A stretch of 64,000 nt of DNA from Sphingomonas aerolata. GTDB lineage: Bacteria > Pseudomonadota > Alphaproteobacteria > Sphingomonadales > Sphingomonadaceae. Where the stretch lies: NCBI RefSeq assembly GCF_003046295.1, contig NZ_PZZN01000004.1, positions 42,146 through 106,145 on the forward strand, read 5' to 3'. Positions within the stretch are counted from its first letter, which is position 1, and each line of letters begins with the position of its first letter. This document shows positions 17,817-27,186 of the stretch, in pieces. Position numbers and translations under genes: made by a program. Below the pieces are notes generated by a model. It did not search any database. It was not told where the DNA came from and worked only from the letters and a program-made list of their open reading frames with translations.

Positions 17817-20170
17817 GGCTTGGCCACCGGTGCGCTCATCGAGAAGGGCGCAGCACTGCTGGCCGCACCCCATTTGCGGTTCGGCGTCGCCCCCATCACG
17901 AAACGCAAAGTGCCCCCCTTCTGCAGCGCCTCGCGCGTCAGCCACGGCTTGTCGTGCGGCGTGCCGTTGAAGCTCGCCGACTGGATATAGACATTGCCCG
18001 GCCCATTGTTCGCCGCCTCGATCGTCAGCGTCTTGCCGCCCGGCATCGTCAGTTTGACGGTGCGGAACAGCGGGCTGCCGATCGCATATTGGCCGACCGC
18101 CGGTGTGACCGGATAGAAGCCGAGCGCGGAGAACACGTACCAGGCCGAGGTCTGGCCATTATCCTCGTCACCCGGATAGCCGTCGGGCGTCGGCGCGTAG
18201 AGCTTCTTCATCACGTCGCGGACATGATATTGCGTCTTCCACGGCGCCCCCGCCCAGTCATACAGATAGGGCATGTGCTGGATCGGCTGGTTGCCATGCG
18301 CATATTGGCCCATGTCGACGATCTGCATCTCGCGGATCTCGTGGATCGTCTGCCCGTAATAGCTGTCGTCGAAGATCGGCGGCGTGGTGAAGACCGAATC
18401 GAGCCGCTTTACGAACGCGTCCTTGCCCCCCATCAGGTCGGCGAGCCCCTGCACGTCCTGCATCACCGACCAGCTGTAATGCAGCGCATTGCCCTCGGTG
18501 AACGCGTCGCCCCATTTATACGGGTTGAAGGGGGTCGACCAGCTGCCGTCCTGGTTCCGCCCGCGCATCCACCCGCTCTGCGTGTCGTAGAGCTTGCGGT
18601 AATTCTGCGCCCGCGCGGCATAGAGTTTCGCATCCTCGGTCTTGCCGAGCGCACTCGCCAGCCGCGAGATCGAGAAGTCGGCAGTCGCATATTCGAGGCT
18701 GCGCGCGGCATTCTCGTTGATGCCGACGTCATAGGGCACATAGCCCAGCCGGTTGTAATATTCGACGCCCTCGCGCCCGACCGCGCCGACCACATTGCCC
18801 TTCTTGTCGACCGGACGCCCCTGCGACGTGGTCGCGTTCTTGACCATCGCCTCGTACAACGTCTCGACGTCGAACCCGCGCACGCCGTTCAGATACGCGT
18901 CGGCGATCAGGTTCGCCGAGTTCGACCCGATCATCACGTCGCGGTGGCCGGGGCTCGCCCATTCGGGCAGCCAGCCGGACTCCTTGTAGGTGTTGACCAG
19001 CCCCTGCATGATCTCGCTGTCGCGCTCGGGATACATCAGTGCGAAGAACGGGAAGACCGCGCGCCACGTGTCCCAGAAGCCGTTGTCGGTGTAGAGAAAG
19101 CCCGGATGCACCTTGCCGTCATAGGGACTGTAATGGACCGTCTGGCCCTTGGCATCGACCTCGTGGAACATGCGCGGGAACTGCAGCATGCGGTACAGCG
19201 CGGAGTAGAAAGTGCGCCGGTTGTCGATGTCGGGATCGCTCACCTCGATCCGGTCGAACTCGCGCTGCCAGACCGCCTTCGCCTTGGCCTTGGTCTGCTC
19301 GAAGCCATCGCCGCCGATCTCGCCGCGCAAATTGCGCTCGGCCTGGTCGAGGCTGATGAACGACGACGCGACCTTGACGCCGACCTGCTCGCCCTTGCGC
19401 GTCTTGAAGCTGACGACTGCACCGACATGATCGCCCTCGCGCATCGGCGTCGCGGCGATCTGGCCGTTATCGTCCCAGGTCCGACTGACGGTGAAGGCGT
19501 GGTCGAATTCGGCGACGAAGTAATTGTGGAAATTGCCCGGCACGCCGCCGTGATTGTTGCGGACATAGCCGGTGATCCGGCGCCTGGCCGGGTCGACCGA
19601 CACCATCGATCCGCCCGCATAGCCGTCGAGGATGATGTGCGCGTCGTCGCTTTCGGGGAAGGTGAAGCGGAACTGCGCAGCGCGGTTGGTCGGCGCGACC
19701 TCCGCGGTCACGTCGTAATCGGCGAGATAGACCTTGTAGCTATAGGGCCGGCTCTCCTCGGCCTTGTGGCTGTACCACGAGGCGCGTTCGTCCGCCTTGA
19801 CCTTCAGCGCGCCGGTCGTCGCCATCAGCGCGAACGCGGCATAATCGTTCATCCAGGGGCTGGGCTGGTGCGTCTGCTTGATGCCGTTGATCTTGTTGCC
19901 GTCATAGGTGTAGCCCCAGCCGCTGCCCGGCTTGCCCGTCACCGGCGTCCAGAAGTTCATCCCCCACGGCACCGCGACCGCGGGATAGGTGTTGCCGTAC
20001 GAAAGCGTATAGTCGGAATCGGTGCCCATCAGCGGGTTGACGAGGTCGACCGACGGCTGCGCGTCGGCGCTGGCCGCAGCCTGTGCCGACAGCGGCACCG
20101 GTGCGACGAGCGCGATCGACGCGACCGCCGCCACCGTGCCGCGCAATGCGGCGATTACCCTGTGTCTCAC
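17813..20170 (-). CDS. GH92 alpha-mannosidase (divergent subtype), Sec-exported
   Basis: A 785-residue GH92 protein with a Sec-type signal (AAVASIALVAPVPLSAQA). Its family motifs differ from the other two paralogs: NPLMGTDSDYTLSYGNTYPAV instead of IGTGGxGHTxPG, QTHQPSPWMNDY near residue 120, FTEGNALHYSW, HGNQPIQHMPYLYDWAGAPWKTQ (Gln where the others have Glu) and GDEDNGQTSAWYV. The THQPSPW type is a recognised separate group of GH92, so a distinct linkage or substrate is likely. It starts at GTG 20170 with GGGAGAG upstream and overlaps the GH43 stop by 4 bp (GTGA). It is also coupled to GH125 downstream. Confidence 0.9.
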   Translation of the reverse strand: MRHRVIAALRGTVAAVASIALVAPVPLSAQAAASADAQPSVDLVNPLMGTDSDYTLSYGNTYPAVAVPWGMNFWTPVTGKPGSGWGYTYDGNKINGIKQTHQPSPWMNDYAAFALMATTGALKVKADERASWYSHKAEESRPYSYKVYLADYDVTAEVAPTNRAAQFRFTFPESDDAHIILDGYAGGSMVSVDPARRRITGYVRNNHGGVPGNFHNYFVAEFDHAFTVSRTWDDNGQIAATPMREGDHVGAVVSFKTRKGEQVGVKVASSFISLDQAERNLRGEIGGDGFEQTKAKAKAVWQREFDRIEVSDPDIDNRRTFYSALYRMLQFPRMFHEVDAKGQTVHYSPYDGKVHPGFLYTDNGFWDTWRAVFPFFALMYPERDSEIMQGLVNTYKESGWLPEWASPGHRDVMIGSNSANLIADAYLNGVRGFDVETLYEAMVKNATTSQGRPVDKKGNVVGAVGREGVEYYNRLGYVPYDVGINENAARSLEYATADFSISRLASALGKTEDAKLYAARAQNYRKLYDTQSGWMRGRNQDGSWSTPFNPYKWGDAFTEGNALHYSWSVMQDVQGLADLMGGKDAFVKRLDSVFTTPPIFDDSYYGQTIHEIREMQIVDMGQYAHGNQPIQHMPYLYDWAGAPWKTQYHVRDVMKKLYAPTPDGYPGDEDNGQTSAWYVFSALGFYPVTPAVGQYAIGSPLFRTVKLTMPGGKTLTIEAANNGPGNVYIQSASFNGTPHDKPWLTREALQKGGTLRFVMGATPNRKWGAASSAAPFSMSAPVAKP

Positions 20171-21339
20171 ATCGCTCTCCCAGATGAATGTTGGTCGCGC
20201 CCTGAAGCGGTTGGCCCGGCGGTTGACCCGGCACGGATCGGCCGCGGCGCGACGCCGGTATCGGTCATGACGACGGGCTCGATCGTACCGTCGGCGGCAA
20301 AGACCATGCGGTCGACCGCGATCTGCCGGTGTTCGCCGCGATCGGTGTCGAGCGGCCGCCGGTGATAGGCGATGTACCAGTCGTCGGTGCCGGGCACGTT
20401 GACGACCGAATGATGCCCCGCGCCGCGCGCGATGCGCAGGTCCTGCGACAGGATCTTGCCCTTCGGCGTGAACGGCCCGGTCGGGCTCGGCGCAGTCGCA
20501 TAGGCGACGCTATAGTCCGGCCCGGTCCACCCGCCCTCCGACCACATCAGATAATAGACCCCGCGACGTTCGATCATGAACGACCCCTCGACATAGCCGG
20601 GGGGCGTGATCTCCTTGAACATCGTCCCGTCGGGAAACGGCAGGACGCGCTTGAGGTCCGGGCTGAGCCGGACGACGTTGCAATGCTTCCACCCGCCATA
20701 GAAGAGATAGACCTGCCCGTCGCGATCCCGAAACGCGAACGGGTCGATCGGCTGCGCACCATTGTGGAACGCGCCGACCAGCGGCTTGCCCAACGCATCC
20801 CTGAACGGACCGCCCGGCGTCGCGCTGACCGCGAGACCGATCCCGCCGAGCTCGGCATCGCTCTGGATGTCGTTCGCGCTGAAGAACATGTAATAGCGCC
20901 CGTTCGCCTGGAGCACCGACGGCGCCCAGATCGCATAGGCGGCCCAGCCCGCATCCTGCACGTCGAACACGCGGCGATGCTTTGTCCAGTGCACCAGGTC
21001 GGGCGACGAAAACGCGTCGAAGAAGGTCTGCATGCCATAGGACGGGCGGACCGTCTTGCGCAGTCGGGCGGCCTTTTGCACGGGCGTGAAGCGGCTCGGC
21101 GCTACGGGCTTTCCGGCATGGTCGGAATAGGTCGGGTAGATCCAGTATTGCCCCGCGAACACGCGGATCTCGGGATCGGCATACCAGCCCGGCACGATCG
21201 GGTTGGACGCGGTCGCCGCACCACAGGCGAGCAGGCCCGCCAGCGTCAGCGCCCGACGCAGGACCCGGGGATATCTTTCAAAAAAACGGTGGCTCCGCGA
21301 AGGAGCCACCAGGGGAGAGGAAGGTGTTGGCCCCGCCAT
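20167..21339 (-). CDS. GH43 glycosidase, probable lipoprotein
   Basis: A 390-residue five-bladed beta-propeller glycosidase. NPIVPGWYADPEI supplies the GH43 catalytic base (D55), AQPIDPFAFRD the second Asp, and GYVEGSFM the general acid Glu. A lipobox-like LLACG follows a hydrophobic stretch at about 30-39, suggesting membrane anchoring. GH43 includes arabinofuranosidases, xylosidases and galactosidases/galactofuranosidases. In a mannan locus a debranching enzyme is a reasonable inference, but activity is unassigned. The only standard start (ATG 21339, overlapping the TBDR stop) places a rho-independent terminator inside the first 20 codons. The alternatives are GTG 21309, which lies in the hairpin, and a non-standard CTG near 21261. 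The start is therefore uncertain. Confidence 0.85.
   Translation of the reverse strand: MAGPTPSSPLVAPSRSHRFFERYPRVLRRALTLAGLLACGAATASNPIVPGWYADPEIRVFAGQYWIYPTYSDHAGKPVAPSRFTPVQKAARLRKTVRPSYGMQTFFDAFSSPDLVHWTKHRRVFDVQDAGWAAYAIWAPSVLQANGRYYMFFSANDIQSDAELGGIGLAVSATPGGPFRDALGKPLVGAFHNGAQPIDPFAFRDRDGQVYLFYGGWKHCNVVRLSPDLKRVLPFPDGTMFKEITPPGYVEGSFMIERRGVYYLMWSEGGWTGPDYSVAYATAPSPTGPFTPKGKILSQDLRIARGAGHHSVVNVPGTDDWYIAYHRRPLDTDRGEHRQIAVDRMVFAADGTIEPVVMTDTGVAPRPIRAGSTAGPTASGRDQHSSGRAM
21280..21310 (-). terminator. Rho-independent terminator/attenuator after the TBDR gene
   Basis: On the minus strand, GGTGGCTCC and GGAGCCACC pair perfectly over 9 bp (21302-21310 with 21288-21296) around a 5-nt loop. G follows, then seven Ts (21286-21280). 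It starts about 29 nt past the TBDR stop and lies within the annotated 5' end of the GH43 frame. It probably lowers expression of the enzyme genes relative to the receptor. Confidence 0.85.
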
Positions 21340-24300
21340 CAGAAGTTGAACGACACGCCGACATAGGCGCGGCGCCCGAAGTAATTCCGATAGACGAAGC
21401 GATCCTTGGTATCGTTGCCGAGATGCTGGCTCTCTTCCGACTTGGTCAGGTTGATGATCGAGGCGGTGATGTTGAGCCGGTCGGTCAGCGCGTAGGCGGC
21501 GTTGAGATCGACCTGTTCATAGGGGCTGGTATAGACGTTCAGCCCCGACTGGAGCCCGCCGACGACCTCGCCGCGGCGGTTGTACGATGCGCGGACCAGC
21601 ACCTTGCCATGTTCGTAGAAGACCGAGGCGTTCATCTGCGTCTTCGCGCTCCCGACCAGCGCGGACGAGCCGACCGACTGGCCGTCGAGCGTCACGTCGG
21701 CGACCGACGTGTCGTTATAGGTGAAGTTGACCTGCGCACCCAGCCCGAAGGACAAAGTGTGCTGCGCATAGAGCTCGACACCCTGCGACCGCGCGTTCGA
21801 TCCGTTCGCAACCGTCGAATAGGGCTGGATCAGCACCTGTTCGCCCGCCACTTCGCGCGTGACGTTCAGCACCAGCGGCACGACGAAATCGGACACGTCC
21901 TTGCGGAACAGCGTCGCGCCCAGCACCGAGCCGCGATGGAAATACCATTCGATGCCGGCGTCATACTGCCATGCCGAGAACGGGTTGAGTTCCGAATTGC
22001 CGCCGCTGCCCGACCAGCCCTCGAATTCGCCGAACTGGCCGCGGTCGAACGCATATTCGGGCGAGCGATAGGTCAGCGACCGTTCGGACCCGAGATTGGC
22101 GAAGGACGGCCGTGAAATGACCTTGGCGACCGCACCGCGGACCAGCAGGTCCGGGGTGATCTCGTACGAGATGTTGAAGCTCGGCAGCCAGTCCGTGTAG
22201 GTCTTGGTCTGGTCGGCCCGCGTGTTGACGATCGTCTCGCGTACGCTCAGCGGCAGGACCTGGCAATTGCCGTCCGCGCCCAGCGGGCGGTTCGGATCGA
22301 ACGAACCGTTCGGCCCGTTGACGCAATAGTCGTTCAGATACTGGAGCCGGTCGGACGTGTTGCCCGACTGACGCGTATTGGCCATCCGCACACCGACATT
22401 GCCGCGCAGGCCGCCGGTGCCGAAGTTCGCCTGGGCGTACCCCGCGAACACGCGCTCGCCCAGATCATAGACGAAGTCGCGCTCGTTGACGCGGACCGCG
22501 TCGCCATAGGTCGCGTTCAGATAGCTCAGATATTTGTCGAAATTGATCCCCGGCACGACGTTGGCGTTGAACCCGCCGTTGATGTTGCCGATCGGGTTTT
22601 CGTAGAAGAATTCCGGCCGCGCGACCGCGCCGGCCGCGGTATCCTGATAGCGGATCTCATTGGCCGCATCCGCATACCATTCATTGCGTCCGGTCTCGCG
22701 GTGGATGCTCAGGTCACGCCATTTGCCGCCGATCTGCACCGACTTCAGGAACCCGTCGAACCGGCGCGTCAGGTCGAGCTGGAGATACCGCTGCGCCAGG
22801 TCGCTGTTCGTGAAGCTCGAATTGGTCGATCCGACGTCGATCTGCGCGATGCCGTTGCGGATGTTCTGCTGCAATTCGGGCGAGAAGGTGAAATCGGCGA
22901 TGCCGTTCGAAATGTCCCAGTTGCTGACCAGATTGCCGTTCTGCTCCTGGCCGGGTATCGTCAGCCGCGGCTTCGAAGCGACGCTGAACCGCGTCGACGG
23001 GCCGCCGCTCGACTTGGTCTTGCCGAGTTTCAGCACCGCTTCGAACCGGTCCTGGCTGTACTTCACTTCGGTTTCGAACGTGTTCGAGACCTGCTTTTCG
23101 CGGCTGTACGTGCCGCCGATCTGCGGCGTTTCCATCGTGCACGGGGTCGCGCGCGCCAGACAGCCCGTCCCCGCCGCCGGCACCGCAAAATTGGCCGACT
23201 GAAAGATCGTCCCGCTCTTGTCGAGCGTCGCGCCGGTGAAGAAGTCGTTATAGCCCCATTCGGGGATCTTCAGGTTATTGGCGGTATAGTCGCTGCTATA
23301 GCCGAAGCGGAAATAGTTCGACGTGACCGTGACGTTCTCGAACGGACGAAACTGCGCAGTCGCCTGGATGCCATAGCGTTCGCGTTCCTGGTCGAACACC
23401 TGCGCATTGACCGACTGCGGCGCCCAATAGCCCGAATAATGCGTGCCGTCGCGCGCGGTCGTGCCCTGCCCCGGCCAATAGGAGATCGCGTCGTCATTGG
23501 CGAAGGGCTTGCCGTTGACATCGGTCGCGGGCGTCAGGACATTGCCCTGCGCGTCTCGGTCGCTCCACCACAGCCAGCTTTCCGAGCTGCTGCGCAGTTC
23601 GCGGTTGGTCCGCTTCTGCCACACGCCGCCGACGAGCAGGCCGAACGTCTCGTCCTCGTTCTTCCACGACAGCTGTCCGCCAAGCTGCGGCTCGAACTTC
23701 TCGGTGGTGTCCGAATAGGTGCCCTCAGTCGAGACGAAGCCCGACCAGGCCGGGACGTCGAACGGCTTGCGCGTGTTGAGGATGATCGTGCCGCCGACGC
23801 CGCCTTCTTCCAGCCGTGCCTCGGGCGACTTGTAGACCTCGGTGCTGGCGATGAAACTGGACGGCAGCAGGACATAGTTGAACGACCGCTGTGGATCGCC
23901 GCTGTCCGCGCCGGCCAGGAAGTTGCCGTTGAGCAGCGTCAGCGTCAGGTCGGACTGGAGCCCGCGGATGCTGACCCGCGCGCCTTCGCCGCCGTCGCGG
24001 GTGATGACCACGCCCGGCACGCGCTGCAGCGCGTCGGCGACGTTCTTGTCGGGGAACTTGCCGATGTCCTCGGCGGTGATGACGTCGACGAACGCATTGG
24101 CTTCGCGCTTCTGGTTCAGGCTCTTCTCGATCGAGCGGCGATAGCCGGTGACGACGATATCCTGCTCACCCGCGACGGCCGACGCGGTGTCCGCCGTCTG
24201 GCCCGAGGGCGCGGTCGCCGTCGATGCGGGCGTGACCGCGTCGGGCGTTACGGTTTCGCCGCCGGTCTGCGGTGTCGCGGCGGCTGCGGGCAATGGCGGC

Positions 24301-24422
24301 GCCACCTCCTGCGCGTGCGCCGTCCCGGCCAGTGCCGCGCTCAGGCTTGCCCCCGCGAGCAGAAACCGCAGCGCGCGGCGGCGATGCGACGGAACGGCAT
24401 ATATTGTCTTGGTTGCGCTCAT
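21339..24422 (-). CDS. TonB-dependent receptor, large Caulobacter/Xanthomonas type (mannan locus)
   Basis: A 1027-residue receptor with signal peptide (RFLLAGASLSAALAGTAHAQ) and an extended Pro/Ala/Thr linker. A plug then opens with DIVVTGYRRSIEKSLNQKR and ITAEDIGKFPDKNVADALQRVPGV, the signature of the large TonB-Xanth-Caul receptor group often tied to polysaccharide uptake. The barrel ends in VGVSFNF. The start at 24422 follows GGGGAAG; the upstream extension to 24563 lies in the divergent promoter region. It is the first gene of the mannan-type operon, and a strong terminator follows it. Uptake of mannose-rich oligosaccharides is inferred from the GH92/GH125 neighbours. Confidence 0.92.
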   Translation of the reverse strand: MSATKTIYAVPSHRRRALRFLLAGASLSAALAGTAHAQEVAPPLPAAAATPQTGGETVTPDAVTPASTATAPSGQTADTASAVAGEQDIVVTGYRRSIEKSLNQKREANAFVDVITAEDIGKFPDKNVADALQRVPGVVITRDGGEGARVSIRGLQSDLTLTLLNGNFLAGADSGDPQRSFNYVLLPSSFIASTEVYKSPEARLEEGGVGGTIILNTRKPFDVPAWSGFVSTEGTYSDTTEKFEPQLGGQLSWKNEDETFGLLVGGVWQKRTNRELRSSSESWLWWSDRDAQGNVLTPATDVNGKPFANDDAISYWPGQGTTARDGTHYSGYWAPQSVNAQVFDQERERYGIQATAQFRPFENVTVTSNYFRFGYSSDYTANNLKIPEWGYNDFFTGATLDKSGTIFQSANFAVPAAGTGCLARATPCTMETPQIGGTYSREKQVSNTFETEVKYSQDRFEAVLKLGKTKSSGGPSTRFSVASKPRLTIPGQEQNGNLVSNWDISNGIADFTFSPELQQNIRNGIAQIDVGSTNSSFTNSDLAQRYLQLDLTRRFDGFLKSVQIGGKWRDLSIHRETGRNEWYADAANEIRYQDTAAGAVARPEFFYENPIGNINGGFNANVVPGINFDKYLSYLNATYGDAVRVNERDFVYDLGERVFAGYAQANFGTGGLRGNVGVRMANTRQSGNTSDRLQYLNDYCVNGPNGSFDPNRPLGADGNCQVLPLSVRETIVNTRADQTKTYTDWLPSFNISYEITPDLLVRGAVAKVISRPSFANLGSERSLTYRSPEYAFDRGQFGEFEGWSGSGGNSELNPFSAWQYDAGIEWYFHRGSVLGATLFRKDVSDFVVPLVLNVTREVAGEQVLIQPYSTVANGSNARSQGVELYAQHTLSFGLGAQVNFTYNDTSVADVTLDGQSVGSSALVGSAKTQMNASVFYEHGKVLVRASYNRRGEVVGGLQSGLNVYTSPYEQVDLNAAYALTDRLNITASIINLTKSEESQHLGNDTKDRFVYRNYFGRRAYVGVSFNF

Positions 24423-24825
24423 CAGACTTCCCCTTTTCGGCGTGCGGGACGTCCTTGCCCCCTCACGTCTCCCTGCCGATCGCGTGCCTGCCCCCGTATT
24501 CGGGTGGGACGTCCGGTTCATCGGATCATCACGGTACGTCGTCTTTGCTTGCCTATTTGCCAATTATAAAAGTAAATTGTCAAATGGATTATGCGGAACA
24601 GATTTATGCCGTTTCGGTCTCAATATTCGCAACATTCGCCGCGGCTCGGAACTTGGCCGAACCGGCACCAAATCTGCTGACCGATCGACCGGCGGCGCGC
24701 CGTCTTGCCAAATCGCGCCGCAAACTGAATGCTGTCGTCTTCAACTCGGCCGGTATCAGCACCCGGCCTTGCCGCTCCGGCCCCAGACTCCGGAGCCCCT
24801 TCCCCTCCCAGATCGGGTGACCGCC
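24423..24825. other. Divergent promoter region between TBDR and GH92
   Basis: A 403-bp interval with no gene. It contains an AT-rich patch around 24540-24600 with the inverted repeat listed separately; the rest looks like leader DNA. Both divergent genes belong to the mannan locus, so shared control is likely. Confidence 0.6.
24555..24585. promoter_or_regulatory. Operator-like inverted repeat in the mannan-locus divergent promoter
   Basis: ATTTGCCAATT (24555-24565) and AATTGTCAAAT (24575-24585) pair at 10 of 11 positions across a 9-bp spacer, inside the most AT-rich stretch of the gap. It is a good candidate for the regulator site of both the TBDR operon and the divergent GH92. No dedicated regulator gene is adjacent. 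Confidence 0.5.
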
Positions 24826-27186
24826 ATGCCAATGCTCAAGCGTCTCTGCCTCGCCGGATCGGCGCTCGCCCTGCTCGCCGTGTGCCCCGCGCCCGCCCCC
24901 GCCCTCGCCCAGACCGCGCCGCGACCGAGCGACTCGGTCGATCCGCTGATCGGCACCGGCGGTGAGGGGCACACCTTCCCCGGCGCCGTCGCGCCGTTCG
25001 GCATGGTGCAGCTCTCGCCCGACACCGACACGTCCTGCGTCCTCCGCGACTGCTATCCGCACGCCGCGGGCTATCGCTACGACGACCCGACGATCGTCGG
25101 CTTCAGCCACACCCATTTCTCCGGCGCCGGCCATTCGGATCTCGGCGACGTGCTGGTGATGCCGGTCGCCGGCGACGACGTGCCGATGGACCCGGGAACG
25201 CCCGCCGCCCCCGGCTATCGGTCGCGCTTCTCGCACGCCACCGAAACCGCGAAGCCCGGCTATTACGCCGTCACGCTCGCCGATCACGGCATCCGCGCCG
25301 AGATGACGGCCGGCTCACGGGTCGGCGTGCATCGCTACAGCTTTCCCGCAGGCAAGGCGGCGCATCTCGTTCTCGACCTCCGCTCGTCACTCTACAATTA
25401 CCCCGGCAAGATCCTGTGGTCGGGGCTGCACCTGCGCGACGACGGTGTCCTGACCGGCTTTCGCGAAACCCGCGGATGGGCCCCCGGGCGCAAGCTCTTT
25501 TTCGCGATGCGCTTCTCCGCCCCCCTGACCGGCCACGCACTCGTCAACCGCGAGACCGCCATTCCCTATAAGGGGTTCCAGGGGCCGGGCCGCGACAGCG
25601 ATGCGCTCGCCGAAAAGCTCGGCCAGGCGCTCGAGGAGCGTCTCGATTTCGGCGTCCTGACAAGACCGCTCGAGGTGAAGGTCGGCATCTCAGGCGTCGA
25701 CGAAGCCGGCGCGCTCGCCAATCTCGACGGTGAAGCGGGCGGCTTCGACGATATCCATGCGCAGACGCAGGCTGCCTGGGATACCGCGCTCGGCGCCGTC
25801 ACGTTCGAGGCCGAGGCGCCGATGCGCCGCATCTTCGCCACCGCGCTCTACCACAGCCTGCTCGCGCCCAGCATCTGGAGCGACCGCGACGGCCGCTATC
25901 GCGGGCCCGACGACCAGATCCACCAGGCGACCGATTTCACGGTCCGGTCGACCTTCTCGCTCTGGGACACGTTCCGCGCCGAACACCCGCTGCTGACCCT
26001 GATCCAGCCGGAGAGGACGAACACCGACATCGTCCGCTCGCTGCTCGCCAGCCAGACGCACAGCCCCGACGGCATCCTCCCGGTCTGGCAGTTCGCCGGG
26101 CGCGAGACGTGGACGATGATCGGCTATCACGCCGTCCCCGTCATCGCCGATGCCTATATGAAGGGGATTGGCGGCTTCGATGCCAATGCGGCGCTGGACG
26201 CGATGGTCGCGAGCGCCGACCATGCCAGCTATGGCGGTCTCGGCGAGTATATCGCGCGGGGCTATGTGCCGATCGACAAGGAACCCGAAGCCGCCTCCAA
26301 GACCGTCGAATATGCCTATGACGACTGGACGATCGCGCGAATGGCGCGAAAACTCGGCCGGTCGGACATCGCCGCGCGCTTCGAGAAGCGGGCGGGCAAC
26401 TGGCGCAACAGCTTCGACGCGTCGTCGGGCTGGCTCCGCGCGCGCAAGACCGACGGCCAGTTCCGCACCCCCTTCGACCCGACCGCAATCAACTACGGCT
26501 CCGACTATACCGAGGGAAATGCGTGGCAATATAGCTGGTTCGTGCCGCAGGATCAGGCGGGGCTCTTCCGCCTGCTGGGCGGCGACGCCAGGACGATCCG
26601 GAAGCTCGACGCGATGTTCGATTTCGACCTGTCGAAGATCGACTACAGCCACGCCGAGGATATTGCCGGGCTGATCGGCCAGTATATCCACGGCAACGAG
26701 CCGAGCCATCACGTCGCCTATCTCTACAGCTATGCCGGGGCGCCCTGGCGGACGCAGGAGCGGCTGGGGCAGATCGTCGCCAGCCAATATGCCGACACGC
26801 CGGCGGGATTGAGCGGCAACGACGATCTCGGACAGATGTCCGCCTGGCTCGTGTTCACCGCGCTAGGCTTCTACCCGGTCGCACCGGGCGCGAACGAATA
26901 TGTCATCGGCCGCCCCTTCCTGCCCAAAGCGACACTGATGCTGCCCGGCGGCAAGCGGTTCGTGATCAGCACGGACAACCTCTCGACCACCAATCGCTAC
27001 GTCCAGTCGGTCACGCTGAACGGCCGGCCCCTCACCCGCACCTATCTCCGCGATGATGAGATCCGGCAGGGCGGCGAATTGCGGTTCGTGATGAGCGCCC
27101 GGCCGAACCGGCAATGGGGAAAAAGCGCATCATCGCGCCCGTTCTCGACCTCTACCGCAGTTTCAAGCCCCCCGACGCGGCGCTAG
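24826..27186 (+). CDS. GH92 alpha-mannosidase, third paralog
   Basis: A 786-residue GH92 enzyme with signal peptide (LKRLCLAGSALALLAVCPAP to LAQ). It has VDPLIGTGGEGHTFPG, APFGMVQLSPDTDT, GFSHTHFSGAGHSDLGD, YTEGNAWQYSWFVPQD, IHGNEPSHHVAYLYSYAGAPWRTQ and GNDDLGQMSAW, all the canonical GH92 blocks. It resembles the 14006 gene more than the THQPSPW paralog. It is transcribed away from the TBDR operon from a shared 403-bp region. The ATG at 24826 was chosen; GTG 24817 and ATG 24832 are close alternatives. The reading frame extends to 24148, but that part overlaps the divergent receptor gene and is a shadow. The stop overlaps the convergent rsgA stop by 4 bp. Confidence 0.91.
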   Translation: MPMLKRLCLAGSALALLAVCPAPAPALAQTAPRPSDSVDPLIGTGGEGHTFPGAVAPFGMVQLSPDTDTSCVLRDCYPHAAGYRYDDPTIVGFSHTHFSGAGHSDLGDVLVMPVAGDDVPMDPGTPAAPGYRSRFSHATETAKPGYYAVTLADHGIRAEMTAGSRVGVHRYSFPAGKAAHLVLDLRSSLYNYPGKILWSGLHLRDDGVLTGFRETRGWAPGRKLFFAMRFSAPLTGHALVNRETAIPYKGFQGPGRDSDALAEKLGQALEERLDFGVLTRPLEVKVGISGVDEAGALANLDGEAGGFDDIHAQTQAAWDTALGAVTFEAEAPMRRIFATALYHSLLAPSIWSDRDGRYRGPDDQIHQATDFTVRSTFSLWDTFRAEHPLLTLIQPERTNTDIVRSLLASQTHSPDGILPVWQFAGRETWTMIGYHAVPVIADAYMKGIGGFDANAALDAMVASADHASYGGLGEYIARGYVPIDKEPEAASKTVEYAYDDWTIARMARKLGRSDIAARFEKRAGNWRNSFDASSGWLRARKTDGQFRTPFDPTAINYGSDYTEGNAWQYSWFVPQDQAGLFRLLGGDARTIRKLDAMFDFDLSKIDYSHAEDIAGLIGQYIHGNEPSHHVAYLYSYAGAPWRTQERLGQIVASQYADTPAGLSGNDDLGQMSAWLVFTALGFYPVAPGANEYVIGRPFLPKATLMLPGGKRFVISTDNLSTTNRYVQSVTLNGRPLTRTYLRDDEIRQGGELRFVMSARPNRQWGKSASSRPFSTSTAVSSPPTRR

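Noticed and set aside
24148..24825. 225-codon N-terminal extension of the GH92 gene
   Set aside because: The extension overlaps the divergent TBDR gene and its promoter, and a normal signal peptide begins at 24826.
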